Shown here piece after piece: positions 10,018 to 19,485 of a DNA stretch of 64,000 nt. Made by a program: the position numbers and the translations under genes. Each line of letters begins with the position of its first letter. The stretch's first letter is position 1. Source of the DNA: Jiangella ureilytica. GTDB lineage: Bacteria; Actinomycetota; Actinomycetes; Jiangellales; Jiangellaceae. The notes under the pieces were generated by a model. It saw only the letters and a program-made list of their open reading frames with translations. It was not told where the DNA came from and made no database searches. The stretch is from the NCBI RefSeq assembly GCF_004348545.1, contig NZ_SMKL01000020.1, positions 25,469 through 89,468 of the forward strand, given 5' to 3'.

Positions 10018-10791
10018 TTCACTGCGCCCGCGCCGGCCCGTCACGACGGTGGCCTCCCACTCATCGTCGTGCAGGTCGGCGGCGACCAGTCCCGCTTCCC
10101 TGACGGCGTCGACGGCGGCGGCGGCCTGGGCCGCGCTCAGCTCCAGCAGGAGGATGCCGCGGTCGTCGCGCAGCCAGTGCGGGGCGCCGGCGGCGATGCG
10201 GCGCACCAGGTCGAGCCCGTCGCCGCCGCCGTCGAGGGCGGTGCGCGGCTCGTGGTCGCGGGCCTCGGGCGGCATCAGCGCGATCGCCTCGGTCGGAACA
10301 TAGGGCGGCGACGCCAGCAGGACGTCGACGCGGCCACGCAGTTCTGTCGGCAGCGCGGCGAACAGGTCACCCCGGTGGACGCGGCCGGCGGGCTCGACGT
10401 TGCGGCGCGCGCACGCGACGGCGGCCGGGTCGAGGTCGGCGGCATGCAACTCGACCCCGTCCACCCCGGCCACGACCGCCAGCCCGAGCGCCCCCGTTCC
10501 ACAACACAGGTCGACGACCACCCCACCTGGTCGCACCTGCCGCCGGGCGGTGACGACGAGGAACTCGCTGCGGTGCCGCGGCACGAAGACGCCGGGATCG
10601 ACCCGCACGCGCAGCCCGGCGAACTCCGCCCATCCGAGGACGTGCTCGAGCGGCAGCCCGGCGACCCGGCGTTCGACCATGCTCGTGAGCTCGGCCGGCG
10701 TCCGCGCGGTCTCGCGGATCAGCCGGGCCTCGTCCTCGGCGAACACGCACCCCGCCGCCCGCAACCGCGCGACGACCCCCTCGTCCAGCAC
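9988..10791 (-). CDS. PrmC-related class I methyltransferase
   Basis: Probable S-adenosylmethionine-dependent protein (glutamine-N5) methyltransferase of the putative PrmC-like group; 267 residues. An N-terminal helical domain (about 1-75, with ERRVAGLPLEHVLGWAEFAG) precedes a Rossmann methyltransferase fold with the SAM motif VVDLCCGTGALGL and acidic ribose-binding region HAADLDPAA. The catalytic motif is ASPPYVPT, where true PrmC release-factor enzymes have NPPY. The first Asn is therefore replaced, and activity on release factors is doubtful. It ends inside a terminator hairpin and starts just beside the inverted repeat at 10811, so it is probably transcribed on its own. Confidence 0.8.
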   Translation of the reverse strand: MLDEGVVARLRAAGCVFAEDEARLIRETARTPAELTSMVERRVAGLPLEHVLGWAEFAGLRVRVDPGVFVPRHRSEFLVVTARRQVRPGGVVVDLCCGTGALGLAVVAGVDGVELHAADLDPAAVACARRNVEPAGRVHRGDLFAALPTELRGRVDVLLASPPYVPTEAIALMPPEARDHEPRTALDGGGDGLDLVRRIAAGAPHWLRDDRGILLLELSAAQAAAAVDAVREAGLVAADLHDDEWEATVVTGRRGRSETGSRHLRSG

Positions 10792-10810
10792 ACCGCCACC
10801 CTACCCACCG

Positions 10811-10884
10811 AGTTGATCTTGGAGTAACGCCTCCATCTATCGGGCATTTCGCCCACGATTGGCGGCATTACTCCAAGATCAACT
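10811..10884. repeat. Inverted repeat, TGATCTTGGAG family, copy 1
   Basis: Arms 10811-10831 and 10864-10884 (AGTTGATCTTGGAGTAAcGCC) pair at 20 of 21 positions around a 32-base loop. The arm nearest the upstream gene supplies the TGA stop of the CitE-like gene. A second copy is at 57390-57461. It may end the 24.6-10.9 kb operon. Confidence 0.75.
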
Positions 10885-11730
10885 TGAGGGGGCGGAGGTG
10901 CGGGCGGCGAGGGCGAGGACGCGGCGGGCCTGCTCGGCCATGGCGACGTCGACGAAGCGGCCCCCGGCCAGGACGGCGGTGCCGGAGCCGGCCGCCGTCG
11001 CCGCGTCCAGGGCCTCCACCACCTCGGTGGCGGCGGCGATCTCGGTCGCCGAGGGGCGGAAGGCGGCCTCGATGACGGGGAGCTGACGGGGGTGGATCGC
11101 GGCCCGGCCCACGAAGCCGAGCCCGCGGCCGCGCGCGCACGACGCGGCCAGGCCGTCGGTGTCGGCGAGGTCGGTCCACACCGCCATGGCCGGGGCGGGC
11201 AGCCCGGCCGCGCGGGCGGCGACCACGAGCCGCTGCCGGCACCAGGCCAGCCCGTCGTCGGCGCCGTCGCCGGACAGTCCCAGGTCGGACGCGAGGTCGG
11301 CCTCGCCCAGCCCGACGGACGCGACGCCGGGCGCGGACGCGATGTCGTACGCCGCCTCGACTCCGGCCGCCGTCTCGAGCAGCACGTGCACCGGCCGGTC
11401 CCCCACCACCGACCGCACCGCCGCCACGTCCTCCGGCGACGAGACCTTCGGCACCCGCACCGACACGCCCGCCGGCAGTCCGGCGACGAGCGCGAGGTCG
11501 TCGCCGCCCCACGGCGTCGCCGGCGCGTTGACGCGGACCTGCACGGCACGCCCGTCCTCGACGACCGAGCCGAGCACCGACGACGCGCCCTCCCGCGCCG
11601 CCGCCTTCGCCGACGGCGCCACCGCGTCCTCGAAGTCCACGATGACGACGTCGGCCGGCGAGCCGAGCGCCTTCAGAACCCGGTCGGGCCGGTCGGCGGG
11701 CACGTACAGGAGGGTCAGGACCAGGCTCAT
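10879..11730 (-). CDS. HpcH/HpaI aldolase / CitE-like lyase
   Basis: A 283-residue member of the CitE/malyl-CoA lyase superfamily, which cleaves or forms C-C bonds next to a CoA thioester or a carboxylate, usually with Mg2+. Visible signatures are VIVDFEDAVAPSAK, RVNAPATPWGGDDLALV, LLETAAGVEAAYDIAS with the metal Glu, and GLGEADLASDLG with the metal Asp. The ATG overlaps the stop of the CoA-transferase gene (ATGA), so the pair is translationally coupled. A CoA transferase followed by a CitE-like lyase suggests a hydroxy acid is activated to a CoA ester and then cleaved. The substrate is unknown. Confidence 0.88.
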   Translation of the reverse strand: MSLVLTLLYVPADRPDRVLKALGSPADVVIVDFEDAVAPSAKAAAREGASSVLGSVVEDGRAVQVRVNAPATPWGGDDLALVAGLPAGVSVRVPKVSSPEDVAAVRSVVGDRPVHVLLETAAGVEAAYDIASAPGVASVGLGEADLASDLGLSGDGADDGLAWCRQRLVVAARAAGLPAPAMAVWTDLADTDGLAASCARGRGLGFVGRAAIHPRQLPVIEAAFRPSATEIAAATEVVEALDAATAAGSGTAVLAGGRFVDVAMAEQARRVLALAARTSAPSS

Positions 11731-12914
11731 ACGACTCCCTCGGACCGCAGCGACGCGATTTCATCCAACGAATAGCCGAGTTCGCCCAGTAAACCATCCG
11801 TGTCGGCCCCGTGCGCACGCCCGGTCCACCGCACCGACCCCGGCGTCTCCGAGAGCCGGAACAGCACGTTCTGCATCGCGACCTCGCCCAGGTCCTCGTC
11901 GGGTAGCCGCAGCACGGTCCCGAGCGCGGCCAGCTGCGGGTCGGCGACGATGTCCGAGGCGTCGTAGACCGGCGCGACCGCCGCCTCCACCCGTTCGAAC
12001 TCGGCCACCACCTCGTCCCGCGTCCGCAATGACACCCAACCGGCCACCGCCGCGTCCAGCTCCTCGACGTGCTCGGCCCGGCCGGACCCGGTCGCGAACC
12101 AGGGCTCGTCGATGACCTCGGGCCGGCCGACCAGGCGCATGACCCGCTCGGCGATGCTCTGCGAGCTGGTCGACACCGCGACCCACCGGCCGTCGGCACA
12201 CCGGTAGGTGTTGCGCGGCGCGTTGTTGGCCGACCGGTTGCCGGTGCGCGGCTGAACGGTCCCGAGCTGGTCCCAGAGGGTGAGCTGCGGCCCGAGCACC
12301 GACAGCATCGGCTCGATGATCGACAGGTCGATCACCTGCCCGCGCCCGCTCGCCGCCCGCGCGTGCAGCGCCGACGTCACCGCGAACGCCGTGGCTAGCG
12401 CCGTGATGCCGTCGGCCAGGCCGAACGGCGGCAGCGTCGGCGGGCCGTCCGGCTCGCCGGTCATGGCGGCGAACCCGCTCATCGCCTCGGCCAGCGTGCC
12501 GAACCCGGGCCGCCGCCGGTACGGGCCGACCTGCCCGAACCCGGTGACCCGCGCGAGGATCAGCCCCGGGTTCGCCTCCGACAACGCCGAGTACCCGAGG
12601 TTCCACCGCTCCAGCGTGTCCGGCCGGAAGTTCTCGATGACGACGTCGGACTCCCGCGCCAGCCGCCGGAACACCTCCTGGCCGCGCTCGTGCGACAGGT
12701 CCAGCGTCATCGTCCGCTTGTTCCGGCCGAGCGTCTTCCACCACAGGTTCTGCCCGTCCTTCGCCGGTCCGTGACCGCGGGACGGGTCCGGCCGGCGCGG
12801 ATGCTCGACCTTGACCACATCGGCGCCCATGTCTCCCAGGTGCATGGCCGCGAGCGGCCCGGCGAACAGCGTCGCCGCGTCGACGACCCGCACCCCGGCG
12901 AGCGGCCCGCTCAC
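11727..12914 (-). CDS. CaiB/BaiF family (class III) CoA transferase
   Basis: Moves CoA between carboxylic acids; 395 residues, the usual family length. Hallmarks are [35 protein letters not shown] at the N-terminus (partly quoted as [14 protein letters not shown]), [28 protein letters not shown] and the [14 protein letters not shown] motif whose Asp is the usual acyl-anhydride nucleophile. I chose the GTG at 12914 because it overlaps the stop of the upstream gene as GTGA; the frame stays open far beyond this only as noncoding overlap. It is coupled to the CitE-like lyase downstream, and together they look like the last steps of the ADP-ribosylglycohydrolase operon. Confidence 0.9.
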   Translation of the reverse strand: MSGPLAGVRVVDAATLFAGPLAAMHLGDMGADVVKVEHPRRPDPSRGHGPAKDGQNLWWKTLGRNKRTMTLDLSHERGQEVFRRLARESDVVIENFRPDTLERWNLGYSALSEANPGLILARVTGFGQVGPYRRRPGFGTLAEAMSGFAAMTGEPDGPPTLPPFGLADGITALATAFAVTSALHARAASGRGQVIDLSIIEPMLSVLGPQLTLWDQLGTVQPRTGNRSANNAPRNTYRCADGRWVAVSTSSQSIAERVMRLVGRPEVIDEPWFATGSGRAEHVEELDAAVAGWVSLRTRDEVVAEFERVEAAVAPVYDASDIVADPQLAALGTVLRLPDEDLGEVAMQNVLFRLSETPGSVRWTGRAHGADTDGLLGELGYSLDEIASLRSEGVV

Positions 12915-14890
12915 GTCGTCACCCCGGGAAGACCCACCGCACAGCGGAAGCCGACCGACGGCGACCGGTCCAGCCCCGCGCCCATCAGCAGGTACTTCGC
13001 CGCGAACGACGGCGCCCGCTCGCCGCCGTCGAAGTACCAGTCCGACCCCGTCGGCACCCAGTGCGAACCGCCCTTGAGGATGACGAACCGGGTGCGGCCG
13101 TCGGTGTGCTCGCTCTCGGTGAGGTTCCAGACCGTGGGTGCGCCGCGCTCGAGCAGCCCGGCCTCCCCCGCGACCTGCCACTCGTCCTCCGTCGGCAGCC
13201 GCAGCCCGGCCCAGGCGGCGTACGCGCGGGCGTCGGCGAGGTCGACGTACGTCACCGGCTCGCCGCCGCGGCCGGCCGGCGGGGCTCCGTTCGCCCAGTG
13301 CGCGAGGAACCGCTCCGGCCGCAGCGGCCGGTAGCCGGTGGCGGCGAGGAACGCGGCGAACTCGTCGTTGGTCACCTCGGTCCGGCCGATCCCGAACGGC
13401 GTCAGCTCCGCCCGGCGGTGCGCGGTGCCGTCGGCGTGCAGGCGCGGTGGCAGCGGCTTCCACTCGTCGACGTACGGCGCCTCGTCGTACAGCCCGGTCT
13501 CGCGGATGCGGTACCGCACGACCAGGTCGTACCGGCCGCCGTCGACCCGCTCCATCCCGGGGACGACGGCGGCGGCCTCGGCACGGGCGGGACCGACCCG
13601 CGTGGCCGGCCGCCGCGGGAACTCGCGGTCCGCATCGACGACGGCGTCCCCTGCGGCCACCGCCGCGGCCAGCACCGCCGCCACGCCGCCCGCGGGCAGC
13701 TGGCCGCCGATCACCGTCCGCCCGTCGTCGTCCTTGCTGACGTCCAGCGCGACACCGCTCGTCAGCTCGGTGAACGCACCCGCCGCGGCGTCCGTCACCA
13801 GCCAGGGCCCGTCGTACGGGGCGTCGCTGCGGTTCACGACGGTCCACAAGGCGACGCCGTCGTGCACCCATCGCGACGCGTACACCGCAGCGCCGCCGCC
13901 GGGATGGTCGGCCAGCGGTGTCCAGTCCTCGCTCTGCAGCCAGGCGCGGTACTCGCGCTGCACCCGGCGCATCGACCGCAGCAGCGTCCGGTCGCGCGCG
14001 CTCCAGCCGACCCAGACGCCGAACACCGCCTCCCACACGAGGATCCCGGAGCCGTTCAGCCAGGCCGATTGCAGCTCCTCGAGGTGGCTGTGATGCCAGC
14101 GACGGGTGTGGTGCAGCACGTGCCGGCGCTCGAACCAGGTGGCCCGCAGCACCCCCGGCACCGGGGTGTCGGCGAACCACTGCGCCCACGACATGGTGTG
14201 GTCGTGCACGCGGGCCAGCGGCAGCCGCGACTCGCCCTCCATCGACAGCCCCGGACGCAGCGCGTCCAGCGCCGCCCGGATCCGCGTCGAGCCCTCCTTG
14301 GAGCTGTCGAGGAAGACGCCGTCGGCGCCGAGCCGCTCGACCAGATCAACGAGAAGTCCGTCGCTGGACATGTGCGGCCTCGACTGAGAAGCGTGTCTCG
14401 GCCGCGTCTCCCACGGGTAGTACGACACGAACACCCGCACCCCGGCGGCCTGGAAGGCGGCGACGACCGACGGCAGCTCAGGCACGTCGAAGAAGGCGAA
14501 CTGGTCGCGCTCGTCGATGCCCTCGTTCGGGTAGGCGTGCCAGAGCACGACGCCGTCGACACCGCCGAAGTCCCGCTCCGCGGCCGCCAGGTAGCCGTCG
14601 ACGTCGAACCGGCCGGTCGCGTGGTCGTAGAGCAGCTCGTCCCAGAGCCAGGTCAGTGTGAGGACGAACCCGTCGGTCCGCTCGACGCCGTAGCGGGCGC
14701 CGTCGTAGCCGACCCGTTCCCGCGCCTCGGCCCGCCAGCGAGTGAGCGCGTCGCGCCAGGCCGGCCAGTCGGCGGGATCGTCGGGCGCGGCGAAGATCTT
14801 CGCCTCGTCCAGCACGGAGAGGTCGGCGGCCGGGTCCAGCGGTACCGTCGCGGGCCGGTCGATCGGACGGGGGACGTACGGGTTCAGCAT
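12911..14890 (-). CDS. Fusion: glycosidase-like barrel plus FGE/SUMF1-like domain
   Basis: A 659-residue protein without signal peptide. Residues 1 to about 430 look like a (beta/alpha)8 glycoside-hydrolase domain: [45 protein letters not shown], and [19 protein letters not shown], whose Asp is in the place of a barrel catalytic residue. A small beta domain follows. Residues ~455-659 are a formylglycine-generating-enzyme (SUMF1) domain: [57 protein letters not shown] see no Cys pair placed like the FGE active site, so this is likely a binding or lectin-like use of the fold. Function unknown. It sits between ribokinase and CoA transferase with tight overlaps on both sides. Confidence 0.75.
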   Translation of the reverse strand: MLNPYVPRPIDRPATVPLDPAADLSVLDEAKIFAAPDDPADWPAWRDALTRWRAEARERVGYDGARYGVERTDGFVLTLTWLWDELLYDHATGRFDVDGYLAAAERDFGGVDGVVLWHAYPNEGIDERDQFAFFDVPELPSVVAAFQAAGVRVFVSYYPWETRPRHASQSRPHMSSDGLLVDLVERLGADGVFLDSSKEGSTRIRAALDALRPGLSMEGESRLPLARVHDHTMSWAQWFADTPVPGVLRATWFERRHVLHHTRRWHHSHLEELQSAWLNGSGILVWEAVFGVWVGWSARDRTLLRSMRRVQREYRAWLQSEDWTPLADHPGGGAAVYASRWVHDGVALWTVVNRSDAPYDGPWLVTDAAAGAFTELTSGVALDVSKDDDGRTVIGGQLPAGGVAAVLAAAVAAGDAVVDADREFPRRPATRVGPARAEAAAVVPGMERVDGGRYDLVVRYRIRETGLYDEAPYVDEWKPLPPRLHADGTAHRRAELTPFGIGRTEVTNDEFAAFLAATGYRPLRPERFLAHWANGAPPAGRGGEPVTYVDLADARAYAAWAGLRLPTEDEWQVAGEAGLLERGAPTVWNLTESEHTDGRTRFVILKGGSHWVPTGSDWYFDGGERAPSFAAKYLLMGAGLDRSPSVGFRCAVGLPGVTT

Positions 14891-15777
14891 CAGACCTCCG
14901 CGAGGAACGCGTCGATCTCGGCGCGGTCCGGCATCGACGACGACGCGCCCGGCCGCTGGACCGACAGCGCGGCCGCCGCCGACGCCCGTCGCAGCGCGGC
15001 GTCCCAGTCCAGGCCCTCGGCCAGGCCGACGGCGAGCACGCCGGCGAACGTGTCACCGGCCGCGGTGGTGTCGACGGCGGCGACGGCGAACGCCGCGACC
15101 TCTGTCGACGACTCGCCGCAGACCCGCACCGCGCCCTTCGCGCCCAGCGTCACGACGACGTCGCCGCCCCGCGCCGCGAGCGAACGGGCCGCCTCGACCG
15201 GGTCCGCGACGCCGGCCAGTAGCGCCGCCTCGTGCTCGTTCGGCACCAGCAGGCCGACGGCGTCGAGCAGCTCCTCCGGAAGCGCGACGGCGGGCGCCGG
15301 GGTCAGCACCACCCGTACGCCCCGGGATCGCGCGTGGACCGCCGCCGCCGTCACCAGGTCCAGCGGCAGCTCCAGCTGCATCAGCAGCAGCTCGGCGCCG
15401 TCGATCGCGGCGCGGTGCGCGTCGGTCAGCTCCGTCACGGTCCCATTGGCGCCGGGCACGACGACGATGGAGTTGTCGCCGTCACCGTCGACGGTGATGT
15501 GCGCGGTCCCCGTCGACTCGTCGCTCACGACCAGGCCGGACACGTCGACGCCGGACTCGGTCAGCAGCGCGGTGATGCGGCGGCCGAAGTCGTCGTCGCC
15601 GACGGCGCCGAGGAAGGTGACGTCGCCCCCGGCCCGGGCCGCCGCGAGCGCCTGGTTGGCGCCCTTGCCGCCGGGGACGGTCTCGAAGGTGCGGCCCGTG
15701 ACGGTCTCGCCCCGGCCGGGCGCGCGGTCGACGGTGACGACGAGGTCCATGTTCGCGCTGCCCAGGACGGCGATCAT
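14890..15777 (-). CDS. rbsK: Ribokinase-like PfkB sugar kinase
   Basis: Phosphorylates ribose (or a related sugar or nucleoside) at O5 using ATP. At 295 residues it has the ribokinase length and signatures: [20 protein letters not shown], the glycine switch [34 protein letters not shown], and the C-terminal PfkB signature [12 protein letters not shown] with the catalytic Asp. I chose the second ATG (15777). GGAGGG stands 6 bases before it, and it overlaps the upstream stop as ATGA; the ATG at 15783 directly abuts the ribosome binding site. Placement after four ADP-ribosylglycohydrolases fits phosphorylation of released ribose, though the true sugar is not shown by sequence. Confidence 0.88.
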   Translation of the reverse strand: MIAVLGSANMDLVVTVDRAPGRGETVTGRTFETVPGGKGANQALAAARAGGDVTFLGAVGDDDFGRRITALLTESGVDVSGLVVSDESTGTAHITVDGDGDNSIVVVPGANGTVTELTDAHRAAIDGAELLLMQLELPLDLVTAAAVHARSRGVRVVLTPAPAVALPEELLDAVGLLVPNEHEAALLAGVADPVEAARSLAARGGDVVVTLGAKGAVRVCGESSTEVAAFAVAAVDTTAAGDTFAGVLAVGLAEGLDWDAALRRASAAAALSVQRPGASSSMPDRAEIDAFLAEV

Positions 15778-17123
15778 CGACATCCCTCCGCGACGGCGAC
15801 GGTCCGGGCCGCGAGCGCGTCGAAGCCGACGCCGTCGAACCCGGCCAGCGTGGTACTGATCCGGTTGCGCAGCGGCGCGATCCACCGCCGTGGCAGCTCG
15901 GCGGCGCCGGTCAGTGCGCCGGCGATGGAGCCGACGGTGGCTCCGTTGGAGTCGGTGTCCCAGCCGCCGCTGACGACGGCCGTGATCGACCGCTCGTAGT
16001 CGCCGTCGCCGTACACCAGCGCCGCCACCACCAGCGCGGCGTTGTTCAGCACGTGCACCCAGTGCAGGTGCCCGTAGCGCGCCTCGATCGCATCGACGAC
16101 GGCCTCCCAGTCGCCACTGTGCTCGGCCGGCAGCGCACGTGCGAACCGCACCGCCTCGGCGTACCGCGACGACGGCGGCACCACCGACAGCCCGGCGTCC
16201 AGCACGTCGTCCACCGTCGCCGCGACCAGGGCGGACGCGCAGGCGGCGGCAGTGAACAGCTCGCCGTACACACCGTTGCGGGTGTGGCTGAGGACCGCGT
16301 CGCGCCAGGCCAGCTCCGCGGCGCCGGCGGGGTCGCCGGGCCGGGCCCAGCCGAACACGTCGCCGCGGATCTGCGCGCCGATCCAGTCGCGGAACGGGTT
16401 GCGCACCGTCGCCGTCGCCGGCGGCAGCCGGCCCAGCAGCAGGTTGCGGTAGGCGACCCGCTCGGCGGTGAACACCCGGCCGGCCGGCAGCGACGCCAGC
16501 CAGGCCTCGGCGACGTCCTCTGTGGTGAACGCCGCACCGCGGGACTCGAGCAGCGCGAGGTTGAGCATCGGGAAGTTGAGGTCGTCGTCCTCGGGCATGC
16601 CGTCGATGTTCTCGGCCAGGCTGGTCAGCGCGCTGCGCCGGTTCCACGGCCACCGGGCGCCGACGTCGTCGGGCAGTCCCTTCGCCGTGAACCAGTCGGT
16701 CAGCGGCCAGCGCCCGGTCGCCTCGAGGATCTCGCGGATCCCGGCCCGCGACACCTTCTCGACCGGCTTGCCGAGCAGGCAGCCGGCGGCGCGGCCCAGC
16801 CAGGCGCCGTGCACGCGGTCGAACGCCGCCGGAGTCGACGGCTCCGGCGCCCGCGTCCAGCCCGCTTGGATCGAGGCGAGGTCCGTCGGTTCCGCGGCGT
16901 CGTACGGCGACGGACGCGCGTCGACCTCGTCCAGCAGCTCGGCGGCCAGCGCCCGCAGCTCCGGCGGCGCCGGCACGTCCGACGCCCCGGACCGCACCGG
17001 CGCGTCGTCGCCGCCCGCCGCGATCCAGCGCGCCCGCAGGTCGGCGACGTCGACACCGTCCTCGGCCGCCTGGGCGAACGCATGCCCGACCAGGTCCTCC
17101 GGCTGCACCCAGCTCAGTCTCAT
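15774..17123 (-). CDS. ADP-ribosylglycohydrolase family protein 4 (449 aa)
   Basis: Largest of the four ADP-ribosylglycohydrolase (DraG/ARH-like) paralogs here. The family uses a binuclear Mg2+ site to cleave N- or O-ribosyl bonds. An N-terminal region of about 80 residues (MRLSWVQPEDLVGHAFAQA) precedes the fold, then HGAWLGRAAGCLLGKPVEK, the middle metal motif EDDDLNF, and the C-terminal metal motif GGWDTDSNGATVGSIAGAL. The core fold therefore looks intact. I chose the ATG at 17123; one at 17129 and an in-frame ATG at 17165 inside the upstream hairpin are less likely because homologous proteins begin at MRL-W-QPED. It overlaps the ribokinase gene as ATGA. It may act on a ribosylated small molecule rather than on protein. 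Confidence 0.85.
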   Translation of the reverse strand: MRLSWVQPEDLVGHAFAQAAEDGVDVADLRARWIAAGGDDAPVRSGASDVPAPPELRALAAELLDEVDARPSPYDAAEPTDLASIQAGWTRAPEPSTPAAFDRVHGAWLGRAAGCLLGKPVEKVSRAGIREILEATGRWPLTDWFTAKGLPDDVGARWPWNRRSALTSLAENIDGMPEDDDLNFPMLNLALLESRGAAFTTEDVAEAWLASLPAGRVFTAERVAYRNLLLGRLPPATATVRNPFRDWIGAQIRGDVFGWARPGDPAGAAELAWRDAVLSHTRNGVYGELFTAAACASALVAATVDDVLDAGLSVVPPSSRYAEAVRFARALPAEHSGDWEAVVDAIEARYGHLHWVHVLNNAALVVAALVYGDGDYERSITAVVSGGWDTDSNGATVGSIAGALTGAAELPRRWIAPLRNRISTTLAGFDGVGFDALAARTVAVAEGCR

Positions 17124-17136
17124 GCCCATCCCATCC

Positions 17137-17192
17137 CCATGATCATCAACCTTTTGTGTCGTCATAGCAGCTCACAAGGTTGATGATCATGG
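17137..17192. repeat. Inverted repeat, TGATCATCAACC family
   Basis: CCATGATCATCAACCTT (17137-17153) pairs perfectly with AAGGTTGATGATCATGG (17176-17192) around a 22-base loop. The right arm gives the TGA stop of the upstream ADP-ribosylglycohydrolase gene, and the left arm lies just before the start of the next one. It could weaken read-through or protect mRNA inside the operon. A diverged relative is at 52101-52154. Confidence 0.75.
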
Positions 17193-18335
17193 CGCGAGTC
17201 CGTCGAACGCCCGGTCCGCCGCCTGCTGGCGCGCGCGATCGGCCGCCCGCACCCGCGCCGTCACCGCTGCCAGCCGCTCCCCCGGCCCGACGAGGTCGAC
17301 GCGGCTGGCCGCGGCCACCGCCGTCACCAGGTCGGCGGGAACGGCGGCCGGACCGCCCAGCGCGCCCGCGATGGCCCCGGCCATCGAGGCGATGGAGTCG
17401 GAGTCGCGGCCGTAGTTGACGCCGCCGATGACGGAGTCGCGCCAGTCGCCGCGGGCGATGGCCAGCAGGCCCAGCGCGACCGGCAGCTCCTCGATGGTGT
17501 GCACGCGGCTCGGCCGCCGGGCGCCCAGGCCCTGGTCGCGGTAGTCCTCGCCGACGGTGTCATAGGGCGCGATGGCCGCCCGCAGCCTCCCGGACTCGAC
17601 CGCCTCGGTCCAGTGCCCGATGGACGCCGCGGTGTCGAGGACCGCCTCGATGCCGGCCCTCGTCCCGTCCTTCGCCAGCCGCAGGGCCGCCGCCAGGACG
17701 TCATCGACCGTCGCGCCGGGCGCGGCCGCCGCGGCCACGCAGGCGGCCATGACCCCGGCGGCCTCGCGGCCGTAGGACGACTGGTGCGCGCCGGCGACGT
17801 CGACGGCCTCGGCGTACGCGGCGTCGGGGTCGGCGGCGTTGACGATGCCGACCGGCGCGATGTACATGGCCGCGCCGCAGTTGACGGCGTTGCCGACGCC
17901 GGCCTCGCGCGGGTCGGCGTGACCCCAGTGCAGCCGCAGCGCCATGAACTTCTCGGCCAGGAACACCCGCTGCAGGGGCAGCGCCTCGGCCTCCAGCTCG
18001 GGGATCCAGACCTTGCGGCCGATCATCAGCGGCACCAGCCGCTCGGCCACGTCGTAGGCCGTCAAGTGCGCCTGCGCCTGCTCGTAGACCTCGACCACGA
18101 GGTGCGTCATCAAGGTGTCGTCGGTGATGTGGCCGTCGCCCTTGTGGTACGGCGCGATGGGCCGCGCGGTGCGCCAGTCCTCGTGGTACGGCGGGACGAT
18201 GCCTTCGACCCAGCCGCCCCAGCGGTCCCGGATCTGCCGCGGCGACCAGCCCTCCGTCGCACCACCGAGCGCGTCGCCGACGGCGGCTCCCGTCAGGCAT
18301 CCGACCGCTGTATCGATGAGTGCGTCACTGGTCAC
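17187..18335 (-). CDS. ADP-ribosylglycohydrolase family protein 3 (382 aa)
   Basis: A compact ADP-ribosylglycohydrolase with all family metal motifs: GAAVGDALGGATEGW near the N-terminus, ITDDTLMTHLVVEVY, and NYGRDSDSIASMAGAIAGAL at the C-terminus. These Asp residues would hold the two Mg2+ ions used to cleave ribosyl bonds. I chose the GTG at 18335, which overlaps the upstream stop as GTGA; the longer open frame above it lacks family sequence. It is cytoplasmic (no signal peptide), so it should work on an imported compound. The stop codon is provided by the hairpin at 17137-17192. Confidence 0.88.
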   Translation of the reverse strand: MTSDALIDTAVGCLTGAAVGDALGGATEGWSPRQIRDRWGGWVEGIVPPYHEDWRTARPIAPYHKGDGHITDDTLMTHLVVEVYEQAQAHLTAYDVAERLVPLMIGRKVWIPELEAEALPLQRVFLAEKFMALRLHWGHADPREAGVGNAVNCGAAMYIAPVGIVNAADPDAAYAEAVDVAGAHQSSYGREAAGVMAACVAAAAAPGATVDDVLAAALRLAKDGTRAGIEAVLDTAASIGHWTEAVESGRLRAAIAPYDTVGEDYRDQGLGARRPSRVHTIEELPVALGLLAIARGDWRDSVIGGVNYGRDSDSIASMAGAIAGALGGPAAVPADLVTAVAAASRVDLVGPGERLAAVTARVRAADRARQQAADRAFDGLAP

Positions 18336-19384
18336 GAGATCGTCCTTCCCTCGATGGAGCCTGCCAGGTCGACGAGGTCGACGCCGGCCAGATCGGGTGA
18401 GCAGCAGCCGGCGAGTCGCCGGCACCGCTCGACCCAGGTCGTGGGGAGCGCGCCCAGCCCGTGCGCCGCCCCGGTGAGCGCGCCCGTCAGCGCCGGTGCG
18501 CTGTCGGCCAGGGTGGGCAGGCACACGGCGGCGGTGACGGCGGCGATTGGCCGCTCCCCGCCCCGCTCGGCGGCCTGCGCCAGCGCGACGGCGACAGCGA
18601 CCGTCTGGGCCGCGGCGACGCCGTAGCTGTAGACGTGGTCGACGATCTCGTCGAGCTGGGCGACGGCGTCGGCCGCGGTCTCCGCTGTGGCAGAGACGGT
18701 GAGCGCCCGGGACACCGTCGTCGCCAGGAGCCCGTCCGCCGGCAGTGCGTCGGCGGCGGCCGCCGCCCAGGCGTCGGTGAGCGGCTCGCCGCGGACCAGC
18801 CGGGCCATCGTCTCCGCGACCGCCCGCGCGGCTGCCAGCCCGTCACCGTCGTTCGTGACCTCGGCGTCCCAGCCGGCCAGCGTGGCGGCCGTGGCCGGGC
18901 CGTCGGCGACGAGGCCGATCGCGACCGCACGGACCGCGGCGGCGTCGTCGAAGTGGTGCGGGTTGTCGTGCCCGGTCAGCGGCGGGTCGACCTCGCGGCG
19001 AAGCGCGTCGGCCGCGGCGGCGACGCTGATCCGGCCCCGTGGCAGTGTTCCGGCGGCGACGGCGCGGCGCCAGTGTGTGTGCACGTCCGCGCGGCTCAGC
19101 GGGCCGGGGCGCGCGGCGTCCAACAGCCAGCGCAGCGTCCACGCCGCCCACTCCGCGTCGTCGCTCGACCCGAGCCGCAGCGGCGCCGTCGGCTGGTTGA
19201 GCGCGAACGGCACCGGCAGCGTCGTCACCTGCTGCGTCTCGGCGAACTCGTCCAGTTCGCGGCGCAGGCGGCGGGTCCACGGCGGCAGCAGCTGGGACCG
19301 GTGCCGGACGGCGGGCCAGCCGGCCGCGTCGCCGATGGCGAGTCCGAGCAGCGCCCCCGCGGTGCGGTCGCGACGATCGTTCAC
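18332..19384 (-). CDS. ADP-ribosylglycohydrolase family protein 2, degenerate metal site
   Basis: A 350-residue paralog that begins like the others (RTAGALLGLAIGDAAGWPAV) and keeps the middle motif as GSSDDAEWAAWTL. The C-terminal metal motif, GRDxD in the sisters, reads LPTLADSAPALTGALTGAA here: Gly, Arg and the first Asp are gone while the second Asp remains. Activity may be lost or changed, and it could be a structural or regulatory partner of the other three. It is coupled to the next gene by a GTGA overlap. Between it and the upstream gene lies a 205-base spacer with a 15-bp tandem repeat, the largest gap inside this operon. Confidence 0.82.
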   Translation of the reverse strand: MNDRRDRTAGALLGLAIGDAAGWPAVRHRSQLLPPWTRRLRRELDEFAETQQVTTLPVPFALNQPTAPLRLGSSDDAEWAAWTLRWLLDAARPGPLSRADVHTHWRRAVAAGTLPRGRISVAAAADALRREVDPPLTGHDNPHHFDDAAAVRAVAIGLVADGPATAATLAGWDAEVTNDGDGLAAARAVAETMARLVRGEPLTDAWAAAAADALPADGLLATTVSRALTVSATAETAADAVAQLDEIVDHVYSYGVAAAQTVAVAVALAQAAERGGERPIAAVTAAVCLPTLADSAPALTGALTGAAHGLGALPTTWVERCRRLAGCCSPDLAGVDLVDLAGSIEGRTIS

Positions 19385-19485
19385 GTGCGTGCCCCCGGCC
19401 GCGCCGCCGCCGTGGCCCGTTCAGCAGGTCCGGCACTGTCGGTGCCCACCCCTAGGGTGGGTCCCACCCGGTCCGGGCGGGGACT

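Noticed and set aside
9988..10791. Calling the methyltransferase true PrmC (release-factor methyltransferase)
   Set aside because: The NPPY motif is changed to SPPY and the sequence fits the PrmC-related group, so the gene symbol was left out.
12915..14189. Apparent N-terminal extension of the CoA-transferase gene
   Set aside because: The extra sequence overlaps the FGE-fusion gene in another frame and lacks similarity to CoA transferases. The GTGA start-stop overlap at 12914 is the natural start.
13061..15859. Long plus-strand open frame opposite the FGE-fusion and ribokinase genes
   Set aside because: Antisense shadow rich in Arg, Pro and Ala; no ribosome binding site or family motif.
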